From QVMG01 sp032073245 (GTDB lineage: Bacteria > Bacteroidota > Bacteroidia > Bacteroidales > Tannerellaceae), in NCBI GenBank assembly GCA_032073245.1, contig DAMANX010000011.1, forward strand, positions 1-64,000: a stretch of DNA of 64,000 nucleotides. The letters run 5' to 3'. Positions 7,844-16,897 of this stretch are shown in pieces; positions within the stretch are counted from its first letter, which is position 1, and each line of letters opens with the position of its first letter. Both the position numbers and the translations under genes were made by a program. Under the pieces are notes generated by a model. That model saw nothing but the letters and a program-made list of their open reading frames with translations. It searched no databases and had not been told where the DNA came from.

Positions 7844-8836
7844 TTAATCTTTAATAGGTTTAGAAGTGCCGGTTGTTGGTTTAGCTATCGCTTCACGCAT
7901 ACCGGTATCAGCCTCAATATTTTTCATTTTGTAATAATCCATAATGCCTAAGTTCCCAGAACGGAATGCTTCAGCCATTGCCTTAGGTACTTCAGCTTCA
8001 GCTTCGATTACTTTTGCACGGGCTTCCTGTGCTTTTGCGATCATTTCCTGTTCCAGGGCGACAGCCATTGCACGACGCTCTTCTGCTTTTGCCTGTGCGA
8101 TATTCTTGTCAGCTTGGGCCTGATCCATTTGTAATACAGCACCGATATTCTTACCTATATCGATATCAGCAATATCAATAGACAAGATTTCAAATGCTGT
8201 TCCAGCATCCAGACCTTTACGTAGTACTAATTTTGAAATAGAATCTGGATTCTCCAATACACTTTCATGATTGTCGGCCGAACCGATAGAAGATACAATT
8301 CCTTCACCAACACGGGCAAGAATCGTTTCTTCACCAGCACCCCCTACTAATTGGCGGATATTGGCACGTACTGTTACACGCGCTTTGGCTATTAACTGAA
8401 TACCATTCTTTGATACTGCAGTTACCGGAGGTGTATCGATCACTTTCGGATTAACTGACATTTGAACAGCCTCAAATACATCACGGCCGGCAAGGTCGAT
8501 AGCAGTAGCCATCTGGAAAGTTAAATCTATATTTGCTTTAGAAGCAGAAACTAATGCATGTACAACACGTTCTACATGTCCACCAGCCAGATAGTGAGCT
8601 TCCAGTTCATCACGAGTTAATGTCTTTAAGCCTGCTTTATGTGCTTCGATCATGGCACGGGCAATAACTCCCGGCGGCACATTACGAATACGCATCAGGA
8701 ACAATTGTAACAGAGAGATATTTACACCTGATACTCTTGCCGATATCCATAGCAGGAAAGGCACATAGTAGAAAAAGAGAATAAGCAGGAATACCGCTGC
8801 AGCCAATAGTATGAATGGCATGTAATTCATTTCCAT
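7844..8836 (-). CDS. floA: Flotillin-like protein FloA
   Basis: A 330-residue membrane scaffold protein of the FloA (formerly UPF0365) family, associated with lipid-raft-like membrane domains. One hydrophobic anchor at about 5-30, an SPFH-like domain (about 50-230) and a coiled Ala/Glu-rich stretch (about 240-300, with AKAEERRAMAVALEQEM). It follows nfeD, its usual genetic partner. Length and layout are those of the family. Confidence 0.92.
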   Translation of the reverse strand: MEMNYMPFILLAAAVFLLILFFYYVPFLLWISARVSGVNISLLQLFLMRIRNVPPGVIARAMIEAHKAGLKTLTRDELEAHYLAGGHVERVVHALVSASKANIDLTFQMATAIDLAGRDVFEAVQMSVNPKVIDTPPVTAVSKNGIQLIAKARVTVRANIRQLVGGAGEETILARVGEGIVSSIGSADNHESVLENPDSISKLVLRKGLDAGTAFEILSIDIADIDIGKNIGAVLQMDQAQADKNIAQAKAEERRAMAVALEQEMIAKAQEARAKVIEAEAEVPKAMAEAFRSGNLGIMDYYKMKNIEADTGMREAIAKPTTGTSKPIKD

Positions 8837-8901
8837 GTTATTTAATTTTTAGTTATAAATTGCTATACGCTTCGCTAAGCGAACGTTGTTTGTAAGTTCT
8901 T

Positions 8902-9387
8902 TCATTCTTCACTTTTCACTTCCTTTGGAATCACTACCACATTATATCCATCTACACGGATAACAACAATAGGAGTTTCTTCATCAATAAACTCTTCGCG
9001 TGATTTTGCTTCTACGATAATCCCTTTGATGCTGGCTTTTCCAATTGGAGCCAGTCGGGAAAGAGTGACTCCTTCGTCTCCAACTTCTATTCCAAGATCT
9101 CGGCTGGATACCAATGTCGAGTCTACATTCGTATTCAATGCTACCTTTTTAAAGGAATTAGAACGCATAAGCCAAAGGAAAATTCCGCCGAAAACAATGA
9201 CAGAAGCACCAAGTGTGATATGACCAGCTAAAGGGCTGATTGTATATGCATAGATTGCGCCACCGACGGCAAAAAGCCCTCCACCTATTCCGGCTAATGT
9301 TATACCCGGTAATAGAAATATTTCTATAAGGATAAGCGCAATGGCTAACCCCATTAAAAATATGATAATAGCAATACTTAATCCCAT
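8902..9387 (-). CDS. NfeD-like membrane protein (short form)
   Basis: A 161-residue NfeD-family protein with three hydrophobic segments at about 5-75 and a C-terminal OB-fold-like domain (about 90-155, with DLGIEVGDEGVTLSRLAPIG). It lacks the N-terminal ClpP-like protease domain of long NfeD proteins, as is usual for forms paired with FloA. It lies 6 nt after the TPR gene and 65 nt before floA. Confidence 0.88.
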   Translation of the reverse strand: MGLSIAIIIFLMGLAIALILIEIFLLPGITLAGIGGGLFAVGGAIYAYTISPLAGHITLGASVIVFGGIFLWLMRSNSFKKVALNTNVDSTLVSSRDLGIEVGDEGVTLSRLAPIGKASIKGIIVEAKSREEFIDEETPIVVIRVDGYNVVVIPKEVKSEE

Positions 9388-9393
9388 AGGTTT

Positions 9394-10839
9394 TTATCTT
9401 GTATTGTTTTTTCTTAAGTAGATAATTTCTGCATTACGTGCCCTCATTTCCAGATTTCCCGGTTGTGAAAGCAAATTGTTTAATTGTTCTTCCGTTTGCA
9501 ATATCTGTGGTTTTAATTGATCGCGTTGTGTTGTATTTCCTTGAGTAAAAGAAAGGCGTAAACCATCTAATTTTTCTTTTACAGCTTGAATTTGTTGATT
9601 AAGACTGACCACTTTCTCATAATAGCTGCGAGCTTCCGGGCTTTGTATCTCATCCCATGTATAATATACGATAGTATTGTTGATGATAAATTCAAAGTCT
9701 TTCTTCACCTCTGCACCACCAAAAGGCATTTCTTCATGAGCCAGTTCAATCAAATCACTGTAATCTGCATTTTCTTTCCAAGTGACGCTGATATCTGACA
9801 ACATAGCTCTAGTCCGTTTGGTATCAATATCCTCACCATCTATACGTGCCCGTGTTTCATTAGGAATAAATAAGTAAACACATACATTGTCTTCTGTTTG
9901 ATAGCGGTCAGAAACGAACCAACCAAGCTTTTTGGCATCATCAAATACCATCATGTAATCGTTGAAAGGAGAATTATAAGGCATCCCCAATTGCTCAGGC
10001 GTCAGGTATGTATCTGTATTGGTGTTATAGCGTGTTACAAACAAGTCATATCCACCTAAGGAGCCATTACCTGTAGAAGCATAATAAAGTGTTACTCCGT
10101 CAGTCAACATAAATGGATAATTATCGTCTCCCTGGCTATTGATATTCATAGGTAATTGTTTTTCATCTCCCCAATGATCCATCAGATAGGATTGAGTGAA
10201 AAGGCAAAGCCCAATGTCAGCCATTTCCTGTGCATAATAGATCTTATCCCCCTTTTGATTCATGTAAACAATGGAAGGAGAAGAAATATTGGTTTTGAAG
10301 AATTCCCGAAAAGGTGTTAAAGTTCCGCTTTCTTCACTTAAAGCATAAGCGGACAAGAAATCTCTTTTATCAACAACTATACTGTCAATAACCTGAACAT
10401 CTTCTACTTTTTCCATCATACGTTGGGCATTGTCTGCCAGTTCTTTGCGTTTTTGGAAAATTTCTACATCCTGTTTTTTCTTGGTCAGTTGGGTAATGTA
10501 GTCGTCATATAATTCGGATGCTTCATCAAAGCGATAGAGTTGGTAATATACTTCGGCCAGATAACGGGATGATTCCTGTACTTTCCTGTTTACGCCTATC
10601 TTTAAATGTTTTTCTGCCCCAATAAGATCTCCTGTTTCATAACAACATACGCCATACCAATGATTATATAACCCATTATTGGGCGCTTGTTTTACTAATC
10701 GTTCGAAAGCTGGTTTTGCTTCGGCATATTCTCCTTCGTTATATAGTTTCTTTGCTTGGTCAAGACTTTGAGCCTGCATATTTAAGCAAATGCAGATTAA
10801 TCCTAAGATAAATGATATTTTTTGAGTAAGGCGCTTCAT
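9394..10839 (-). CDS. TPR and PD40-repeat exported protein
   Basis: A 481-residue protein. The start is taken at MKRLTQKISF, which opens a good signal peptide ending MQAQS. Longer in-frame starts up to 10989 would cross the predicted promoter (10873-10880) and the divergent ttcA gene. Tetratricopeptide-like helices occupy the first ~150 mature residues. WD40-like beta-propeller (PD40) segments follow, with phrases such as YPFMLTDGVTLYYAS and GWFVSDR. A coiled C-terminus ends in Arg/Asn. Relatives in Bacteroidetes are envelope or OmpA-associated proteins. The precise role is unknown. It heads the nfeD-floA unit. Confidence 0.72.
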   Translation of the reverse strand: MKRLTQKISFILGLICICLNMQAQSLDQAKKLYNEGEYAEAKPAFERLVKQAPNNGLYNHWYGVCCYETGDLIGAEKHLKIGVNRKVQESSRYLAEVYYQLYRFDEASELYDDYITQLTKKKQDVEIFQKRKELADNAQRMMEKVEDVQVIDSIVVDKRDFLSAYALSEESGTLTPFREFFKTNISSPSIVYMNQKGDKIYYAQEMADIGLCLFTQSYLMDHWGDEKQLPMNINSQGDDNYPFMLTDGVTLYYASTGNGSLGGYDLFVTRYNTNTDTYLTPEQLGMPYNSPFNDYMMVFDDAKKLGWFVSDRYQTEDNVCVYLFIPNETRARIDGEDIDTKRTRAMLSDISVTWKENADYSDLIELAHEEMPFGGAEVKKDFEFIINNTIVYYTWDEIQSPEARSYYEKVVSLNQQIQAVKEKLDGLRLSFTQGNTTQRDQLKPQILQTEEQLNNLLSQPGNLEMRARNAEIIYLRKNNTR

Positions 10840-10872
10840 CACTTCGTGCGTCAGTTTATAGTTATCCAGTTT

Positions 10873-10880
10873 CAAAGATA
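10873..10880 (-). promoter_or_regulatory. -7 box for the TPR-nfeD-floA unit
   Basis: The minus-strand word TATCTTTG fits TAnnTTTG and lies 33 nt before the chosen start at 10839. It supports that start over longer ones. Confidence 0.5.
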
Positions 10881-10924
10881 AGAATATTTTCATAAGCGAA
10901 GATACAAATACCCCTATAAATGTA

Positions 10925-10932
10925 TATTTTTG
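10925..10932 (+). promoter_or_regulatory. -7 box for ttcA
   Basis: The word TATTTTTG fits TAnnTTTG and lies 19 nt before the ATG at 10952. It is divergent from the promoter of the TPR gene. Confidence 0.45.
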
Positions 10933-10951
10933 CGCCCGAAACAAACGAAAT

Positions 10952-11695
10952 ATGGCAAAAGAAACAACAGAAGAACGTTTATTCCGCAAGGTAGAAGAGA
11001 AGGTGATAAAAGCTATTCGTTCTTATCAATTGATTCATGATGGTGACCGTATTCTTATAGGTCTTTCCGGAGGTAAGGATTCACTTGCATTGGTTGATCT
11101 TTTGGGAAGACGGTCCAGGATATTTCGCCCAAAGTTTGAAGTCGTTGTTGCTCACATTATTATGGCCAATATTCCATATCAATCTGATGGCGAATATTTA
11201 CGTAATTGTGCAGAATCAAATGGTCTTCGTTATGTGGTGCGGGAAACTTCTTTCGATCCTACTACCGATCACCGTAAGTCTCCCTGTTTTCTTTGTTCCT
11301 GGATGCGTCGTAAAGCATTGTTTGATATAGCCAAAGAAGAAGGATGTAATAAGATTGCTCTTGGGCATCACCAGGATGATATTATAGAAACTCTTCTTAT
11401 GAACATGATCCATCAAGGTGCATTTGGAACTATGCCGCCACGGTTAAAAATGGATAAATTCCCTATGGAGATAATTCGTCCTCTTTGTCTGGTCTCAGAA
11501 AAAGAATTAAAGCAAATTGCAGCCTGGCGGGAATATCGGCCACAACTCAAGAATTGTCCGTATGAATCAGGATCAAGCCGTTCCGAAATGAAAGAGATTT
11601 TAAACCGGATGGAAGCAATTAACCCCGAGGCTCGTTATAGTATTTGGTCTAGCATGTCTCATATTCAGAAAGATTATTTACCCTCTCAAATATAA
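10952..11695 (+). CDS. ttcA: TtcA-family tRNA thiolation protein
   Basis: A 247-residue PP-loop ATPase of the TtcA/TilS superfamily. SGGKDS (39-44) is the pyrophosphate-binding loop. PCFLCSWMRR holds the C112-x-x-C115 pair that in TtcA ligates the iron-sulfur cluster, and GHHQDDIIET is the second ATP-site motif. TtcA thiolates C32 of tRNA. It is the only plus-strand unit in this neighbourhood and is followed 5 nt later by the DUF486 gene. Confidence 0.82.
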   Translation: MAKETTEERLFRKVEEKVIKAIRSYQLIHDGDRILIGLSGGKDSLALVDLLGRRSRIFRPKFEVVVAHIIMANIPYQSDGEYLRNCAESNGLRYVVRETSFDPTTDHRKSPCFLCSWMRRKALFDIAKEEGCNKIALGHHQDDIIETLLMNMIHQGAFGTMPPRLKMDKFPMEIIRPLCLVSEKELKQIAAWREYRPQLKNCPYESGSSRSEMKEILNRMEAINPEARYSIWSSMSHIQKDYLPSQI

Positions 11696-11700
11696 TAAGT

Positions 11701-12072
11701 ATGCAAGGTTTTTATACCATTCTCCTGTTGGTTATATCCAATATCTTTATGACTTTTGCCTGGTATGGCCACTTGAAGATGAAGCAGGAATTCAGCTGGT
11801 TCGAACATCTGCCATTGATAGGAGTGATCCTTTTTTGTTGGTTTTTTGCTTTTTTTGAGTATTGTTTCCAGGTACCGGCTAATAGGATTGGATTCAGAGA
11901 CAATGGAGGCCCTTTTAATTTGATTCAACTAAAAGTAATACAGGAGGTGATAACCTTAGTAGTCTTTGTTGCTTTCAGTACAATAGCTTTTAAAGGGGAA
12001 TCTTTCAGGTGGAATCATGCGCTGGCTTTTCTTTTTCTTGTAGCCGCAGTTTATCTGGTATTTAAGAAGTAG
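11701..12072 (+). CDS. DUF486 (DMT-like) membrane protein
   Basis: A 123-residue integral membrane protein with four hydrophobic helices and the phrases MTFAWYGHLK and FEYCFQVPANRIG that mark the DUF486 family, a small relative of drug/metabolite transporters. The substrate is unknown. It is probably co-transcribed with ttcA. Its 3' end overlaps the convergent miaA by 11 nt. Confidence 0.82.
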   Translation: MQGFYTILLLVISNIFMTFAWYGHLKMKQEFSWFEHLPLIGVILFCWFFAFFEYCFQVPANRIGFRDNGGPFNLIQLKVIQEVITLVVFVAFSTIAFKGESFRWNHALAFLFLVAAVYLVFKK

Positions 12073-12967
12073 GAGCAATGGAAGTTAATAAATCCCTGAT
12101 TCCATTTTCATCTTCCGGATGGAACCATATTATTTCTTTGTCCCGTTTAAACCATGTCATTTGTTTGCGGGCATAGACACGGCTGTTGCGTTTGATCTTT
12201 TCAATAGCAAAATCAAGAGTCCATTCTCCATCGAAATATTGGAAGAGTTCTTTGTATCCAACTGTATTTAAAGAGTTGAGATGGCGAAAAGGATATACCT
12301 TACGTGCTTCTTCCAGCAGGCCATTGGCCATCATTTGATCGACCCGGTCATTTATACGTGTGCATAACTCTTCCCTTTCACGGGTTAGGCCTATTTTAAT
12401 AATTCTAAATGGTCGTTCTTTGGATGTATTGGTACGGAAAGAAGAGTAGGGGAGTCCTGTCATTCGGCAAATCTCAACAGCATGTATAACACGTTTGTAA
12501 TTATTACGGTCTACTTCTTCATAATGACGGGGATCTGCTTTTTTTAATTCTTCTAGAATTGGAGTAAGTCCTTCCCGTTCGTATTGATCATAAAGTGCAG
12601 TTCTTATCTCAGGAGTAACTGTAGGAATTTCATCAATACCTTTACATACGGCATCAATATACATCATAGAACCACCGGTCATTACAACAAAAGGTGTTAT
12701 TCTGAATAATTCATCTAAAAGGGAAAGCACTTCTTCCTCATAAATACTTGCACTATAGTAATCGGTTAATAAAAGCATACCAACCATATAATGCTTTACA
12801 CGTTTTAATTGCTCCATGGTCGGAGCGGCAGTACCGATAGGTAATTCCTTATAAACCTGACGTGAATCGGACGATATAATAGGAGCCGCAAAATGTTCGG
12901 CGATACGCAAGCTCAATTCAGTCTTCCCGACACCCGTTGGCCCGAGCAGAACGACGAGCGTGTTCAT
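12062..12967 (-). CDS. miaA: tRNA dimethylallyltransferase
   Basis: A 301-residue enzyme that adds a dimethylallyl group to A37 of tRNAs reading UNN codons. P-loop GPTGVGKT (9-16), the DSRQVYKELPIGTA segment and the C-terminal MTWFKRDKEI motif are intact. It is the last gene of the lpxD-lpxC/fabZ-lpxA-pRiA4b-like-miaA unit. Its ATG overlaps the preceding stop codon (TAATG), which suggests coupled translation. Confidence 0.94.
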   Translation of the reverse strand: MNTLVVLLGPTGVGKTELSLRIAEHFAAPIISSDSRQVYKELPIGTAAPTMEQLKRVKHYMVGMLLLTDYYSASIYEEEVLSLLDELFRITPFVVMTGGSMMYIDAVCKGIDEIPTVTPEIRTALYDQYEREGLTPILEELKKADPRHYEEVDRNNYKRVIHAVEICRMTGLPYSSFRTNTSKERPFRIIKIGLTREREELCTRINDRVDQMMANGLLEEARKVYPFRHLNSLNTVGYKELFQYFDGEWTLDFAIEKIKRNSRVYARKQMTWFKRDKEIIWFHPEDENGIRDLLTSIAPTS

Positions 12968-13524
12968 TAGAATCCTTCTTCTCCAAAGATATTCTCTTCC
13001 GAATTGTTAAGTCCTTCAAAGCCTGATTCATCCAATTCATCAATGTCGTATTCGGAATCGCCATAGAACTCTTCTCCTACAGTCGGAGTCACTGTTTTTA
13101 TATCCAGCTCTTCAAATGCCATAATTTGAGGAGGAGCAATACCTATAGATTTACTTACTATTGGTTCGCTAAGATCTTGTCCAGGGATTATTTCTCTCAA
13201 TTCCATAAAGAAGGCTCTCTCTGTCATATAATCAAATACAAAGAGAATCTTTTGATGCTCATCTTCTAATAATTCTTCCAGTCGGGTGTCCTCCATAATA
13301 TAGTTGTCGACTTCAGAAGATGTATCCATCTCTACCAGTGTGATTTCAGTTTTCTTGTTCCAGTCGTCATCGCAGATAAAGAAAGAGGTCATCTGATCTT
13401 TTGTATACTCTACGGAATCGAGTATTACATTGTGCAGATCCAGGAAAGTTGCTTCCGGGTCAATTTTGATCTCGCGTTTGAAGTCATCTACTTCGTCAGA
13501 TAAGATAAGAAATCGAAATACCAT
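12967..13524 (-). CDS. Acidic protein, pRiA4b ORF-3-like / IS1096 TnpR-like family
   Basis: A 185-residue acidic protein. The N-terminal two thirds (MVFRFLILSDEVDDFKREI, TFLDLHNVIL, FFICDDDWNK, LFVFDYM) match the plasmid pRiA4b ORF-3-like family, a small alpha/beta domain of unknown function. The C-terminal third is an Asp/Glu-rich low-complexity tail. No transposon is nearby, so the family name is historical. It sits 39 nt after lpxA and overlaps the miaA start by one base. Its role in the lipid A/tRNA unit is unknown. Confidence 0.75.
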   Translation of the reverse strand: MVFRFLILSDEVDDFKREIKIDPEATFLDLHNVILDSVEYTKDQMTSFFICDDDWNKKTEITLVEMDTSSEVDNYIMEDTRLEELLEDEHQKILFVFDYMTERAFFMELREIIPGQDLSEPIVSKSIGIAPPQIMAFEELDIKTVTPTVGEEFYGDSEYDIDELDESGFEGLNNSEENIFGEEGF

Positions 13525-13563
13525 AGCGTTTTATTGTTTTATGGTTCAAAAATAATGAAAATA

Positions 13564-14352
13564 TCATAGTTCGTCAATAGATCCTCTTACAATTCCCCGC
13601 TGAGAACTTTTGATAAAGTTGAGAATAAGATCACGTTCCAGGCTGGGAACATATTCTGTTTCAATTGCTTTTAATGCTTCTGAATTATTCAAGCCGCGGG
13701 TATAGAGTGTCCGATAAATATCCTGGATAAGGAAAACCTGTTCATTTGTGAATCCGCGACGGCGCAAACCAACAATATTTATACCACAGTAAACTATTGG
13801 ATCGCGCCCAATCAAGGTATAAGGAGGAATGTCTTTTCCTACACGTGAACCTCCCTGAATCATTACATGAGTAGAAATTCGTGAGAATTGATGAACAAGG
13901 CTACCGCCACTAATAATTGCGTAATCATCAACTTCTACTTCTCCTGCCAGTTGGGTAGAGTTTCCGATAATTATATGATCTTTCAGAATACAATCATGAG
14001 CAATATGGGAATAAGCCATAATAAGGCAGTGGCTACCTACGATTGTTTTTTCTTTTGCAGCAGTTCCCCTATTGATAGTAACACACTCACGGATAGTTGT
14101 ATAATCACCTATTTCAACTGTGGACTTCTCTCCTTTGAACTTTAAATCTTGTGGTATTCCGGCAATAACTGCTCCGGGGAATATTGTACAGTGGTGGCCA
14201 ATGCGTGCTCCATTGAGGATCACGACATGTGGATGTATATAACAGTTGTCTCCTATTATTACATCCTGTTCAATTACAGCAAAAGGGCTGATTGTGGTAT
14301 CTTTACCTATTTTTGCATCAGGATGAACGACTGCTAATGTGGAAATACTCAT
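13564..14352 (-). CDS. lpxA: UDP-N-acetylglucosamine O-acyltransferase
   Basis: A 262-residue left-handed beta-helix acyltransferase that starts lipid A synthesis by 3-O-acylation of UDP-GlcNAc. Hexapeptide repeats run through residues 5-190, and the conserved segments HPDAKIG, GIPQDLKF and AYSHIAHDC (catalytic His) are present, with the helical C-terminal domain after about 195. It lies 16 nt after the LpxC/FabZ gene and acts one step before LpxC. Confidence 0.95.
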   Translation of the reverse strand: MSISTLAVVHPDAKIGKDTTISPFAVIEQDVIIGDNCYIHPHVVILNGARIGHHCTIFPGAVIAGIPQDLKFKGEKSTVEIGDYTTIRECVTINRGTAAKEKTIVGSHCLIMAYSHIAHDCILKDHIIIGNSTQLAGEVEVDDYAIISGGSLVHQFSRISTHVMIQGGSRVGKDIPPYTLIGRDPIVYCGINIVGLRRRGFTNEQVFLIQDIYRTLYTRGLNNSEALKAIETEYVPSLERDLILNFIKSSQRGIVRGSIDEL

Positions 14353-14368
14353 GTCTAATCTATCTTAC

Positions 14369-15754
14369 TTATTTGTTTTTTATTATCTGTGCCATGAACT
14401 CAGCTTCGCTTACGAGTTTTTCGCCCACAAACGCATATCCCTTCATGGTAGCAATACCACGACGAATTGGGGTGAGCATTTCTAAACGAAGGATAAGTGT
14501 GTCGCCCGGTACTACCTTTTGGCGAAACTTTACTCCATCTATTTTCAGGAAATAAGTAGAGCAATTTTCTGCATCACTCATTGAGCTGAGTACCAATAAT
14601 CCTCCTGTTTGGGCCATGGCTTCTACTTGCAGTACGCCCGGCATAACCGGTTCCTGAGGAAAGTGTCCTGTAAAGAAGGGTTCATTGGATGTAATATTCT
14701 TTATTCCTACAATATGTGTACTGCCAATTTCTATGATTTTATCAACCAAAAGAAAGGGGTAGCGATGAGGTAGCAATTCGCGGATACGGTTAATATCCAT
14801 AACCGATTCGGCATTGGGATCATATACCGGTGCCTGAACGTCGTTCATCTTAATGTCTTTACGAATCATTCGGGCTAGTTGATTGTTTATCTTATGCCCC
14901 GGACGGGTTGCTATGATACGGCCCCTGATCGGTTTTCCAATTAAAGCAATATCTCCAATAACATCGATCAACTTATGACGTGCCGGTTCATTGTTGAAAA
15001 CCAGAGGTTTGTTGTTTACATATCCCAGATCTTGTACATTTTTATGAGGAATACCAATCATGTCAGCTAATGTATCCAGTGATTCTTGTGGTATTTTTTT
15101 ATCATAGATAACAATAGCATTGTCAAGGTCACCTCCTTTTATTAAATTATTCTGTAGCAAAGTTTCTACTTCGCGAACGAAAACAAAAGTACGGGAAGCT
15201 GCTATCTCTGTAGGGAATTCAATTAGATCATTTAATGTAGCGTACTGATTGGATAGTACCGGCGAATCAAAGGAGATCAATACATTCAGGCTGAACTTAT
15301 CATCAGGAAGGATAACCAGAGATGAACCTGTTTTTTCATCGGAAACCTCCATTTTATGTTTGACGATATAAAAGTCTTTGGGGGCATCTTGTTCCAATAT
15401 CCCAACCTTTTGTATTTGCTCAGTATAAAAGATAGAACTACCGTCAAGAATAGGAAATTCAGGAGCATTAACTTCTATAAGGCAATTGTCGATCTCAAAA
15501 GCATACAGAGCAGCCATAGCATGCTCAATAGTACTTACGTAAACATTATTTTTTGCAACTACAGTACCCCTCTGGGTATTAACTACATTTTCTGCCAGAG
15601 CATCAATAATTGGTTTGTCTTCTAAATCCGTACGCTGAATTTTATATCCATGGTGTTCAGGTGCCGGATTAAAAGTAATGTGAATATCTAAACCGGAGTG
15701 TAGTCCTTTACCTTTCAGGGAGAAGCTTGCAGCAAGCGTCTTTTGTTTTTGCAT
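14369..15754 (-). CDS. lpxC/fabZ: LpxC deacetylase / FabZ dehydratase fusion
   Basis: A 461-residue bifunctional protein typical of Bacteroidetes. Residues 1-305 are LpxC, the zinc deacetylase committing UDP-acyl-GlcNAc to lipid A. Zinc ligands H78, H260 and D264 and the catalytic His in GHKIN (H287) are present. Residues about 320-461 are FabZ, the beta-hydroxyacyl-ACP dehydratase of fatty acid synthesis (LLPHRYPFLLVD, then GHFPQEPVMPG with H364 and E378). The fusion ties the two uses of 3-hydroxyacyl-ACP together. It starts 2 nt after the lpxD stop. Confidence 0.96.
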   Translation of the reverse strand: MQKQKTLAASFSLKGKGLHSGLDIHITFNPAPEHHGYKIQRTDLEDKPIIDALAENVVNTQRGTVVAKNNVYVSTIEHAMAALYAFEIDNCLIEVNAPEFPILDGSSIFYTEQIQKVGILEQDAPKDFYIVKHKMEVSDEKTGSSLVILPDDKFSLNVLISFDSPVLSNQYATLNDLIEFPTEIAASRTFVFVREVETLLQNNLIKGGDLDNAIVIYDKKIPQESLDTLADMIGIPHKNVQDLGYVNNKPLVFNNEPARHKLIDVIGDIALIGKPIRGRIIATRPGHKINNQLARMIRKDIKMNDVQAPVYDPNAESVMDINRIRELLPHRYPFLLVDKIIEIGSTHIVGIKNITSNEPFFTGHFPQEPVMPGVLQVEAMAQTGGLLVLSSMSDAENCSTYFLKIDGVKFRQKVVPGDTLILRLEMLTPIRRGIATMKGYAFVGEKLVSEAEFMAQIIKNK

Positions 15755-15756
15755 AC

Positions 15757-16803
15757 CTATTCTTGTTTGTTTATTTTTTTCTTTAGTTCATCAATTTCGC
15801 GTTGCATTTGTCCCATGGAGCGATACATATCGGGTAAACGATTGAATATAGCACTTGAACGCATGAAGTTTTTTGCATCGATAGCTGGTGCACCCAAAAG
15901 GGTTTCTCCTTCTTTTACATTTCTGATCACTCCTGCCTGTGCACCAAGAGTGACATTGTCTTCGATATGTAAGTGTCCGGCAAGTCCGACCTGGCCACCA
16001 AACATACAATGATGTCCAACTTTAACAGATCCGGCAATTCCGACCTGTGCAGCCATAACTGTATTTTCGCCTATTTCAACATTGTGGGCAATTTGAATGA
16101 GATTGTCCAATTTAACTCCTCTCCGGATAATGGTTGATCCCATAACAGCCCGGTCAATTGCTGTATTGGCTCCAATTTCAACATCATCTTCAATAATTAC
16201 GTTACCCATTTGAGGGATCTTACTGTAAATATCTCCTTCCGGTGCAAATCCGAATCCATCTGAACCTATCACTACGCCGGCATGAATAATACAATGTGAA
16301 CCTATTACACAATCATTGTAGATTGTGACATGAGGATATATTGCACAATCGTCACCAATTATAACATTTTCTCCAATATAGGCATAAGGGTATATCATAC
16401 AATTATTGCCTATTTTGGCTCCATCTCCTACATAAGCAAAATTGCCTACATAGCAATCTGCACCAATGTCAGCTCTGGTCGAAATGAAAGCCGTAGAATC
16501 TATTCCGTTTTTTTTCGGTTTTGATTGTTCTACCATATTTAGAAGCATAGCAAGAGCTGCATAAGCATTCGCTACGCGTACCATGGTTGGTTGTACGGTC
16601 TGTTGAGGTGCGAAGTCGGTATTGACAAGTACAATGCTAGCTTCTGTCTTGTATATATAATGCTCATATTTGGGGTTTGCCAGGAAAGTGAGTGCTCCGG
16701 GCTTTCCCTCTTCTATTTTAGAAAAAGTACTTACCTTTTCTTCCGGATTGCCTTCTACAGTTCCTCTCAGAAAGTCAGCGATTTGTTGAGCTGTAAACAC
16801 CAT
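15757..16803 (-). CDS. lpxD: UDP-3-O-acylglucosamine N-acyltransferase
   Basis: A 348-residue enzyme for the third lipid A step, N-acylation after LpxC. The N-terminal uridine-binding domain (1-100, ending VRVANAYAALAML) leads into a hexapeptide-repeat beta-helix (about 105-310, for example IGADCYVGNFAYVG) with the catalytic region IQIAHNVEIGENT. The C-terminus is a short helix rich in Lys. It is the first gene of the lpx unit, and the 94 nt upstream should hold its promoter, though no good -7 match was found. Confidence 0.95.
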   Translation of the reverse strand: MVFTAQQIADFLRGTVEGNPEEKVSTFSKIEEGKPGALTFLANPKYEHYIYKTEASIVLVNTDFAPQQTVQPTMVRVANAYAALAMLLNMVEQSKPKKNGIDSTAFISTRADIGADCYVGNFAYVGDGAKIGNNCMIYPYAYIGENVIIGDDCAIYPHVTIYNDCVIGSHCIIHAGVVIGSDGFGFAPEGDIYSKIPQMGNVIIEDDVEIGANTAIDRAVMGSTIIRRGVKLDNLIQIAHNVEIGENTVMAAQVGIAGSVKVGHHCMFGGQVGLAGHLHIEDNVTLGAQAGVIRNVKEGETLLGAPAIDAKNFMRSSAIFNRLPDMYRSMGQMQREIDELKKKINKQE

Positions 16804-16897
16804 GTTATGTCAATTATAATTGTCTGTAAGTAGTTATTTTTATTGTATGCAATTGTAACCAATTTGCAAAAATGGCTAAAAATCCTTGAATTCCCTA

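Noticed and set aside
10840..10989. Longer N-terminus for the TPR/PD40 protein
   Set aside because: It would cross the predicted promoter and the divergent ttcA start, and would hide the signal peptide at residue 51.
12967..13524. Transposon passenger gene (IS1096 TnpR-like)
   Set aside because: The family name suggests it, but no transposase or terminal repeats are nearby, and the gene sits within a housekeeping operon with translational overlap.
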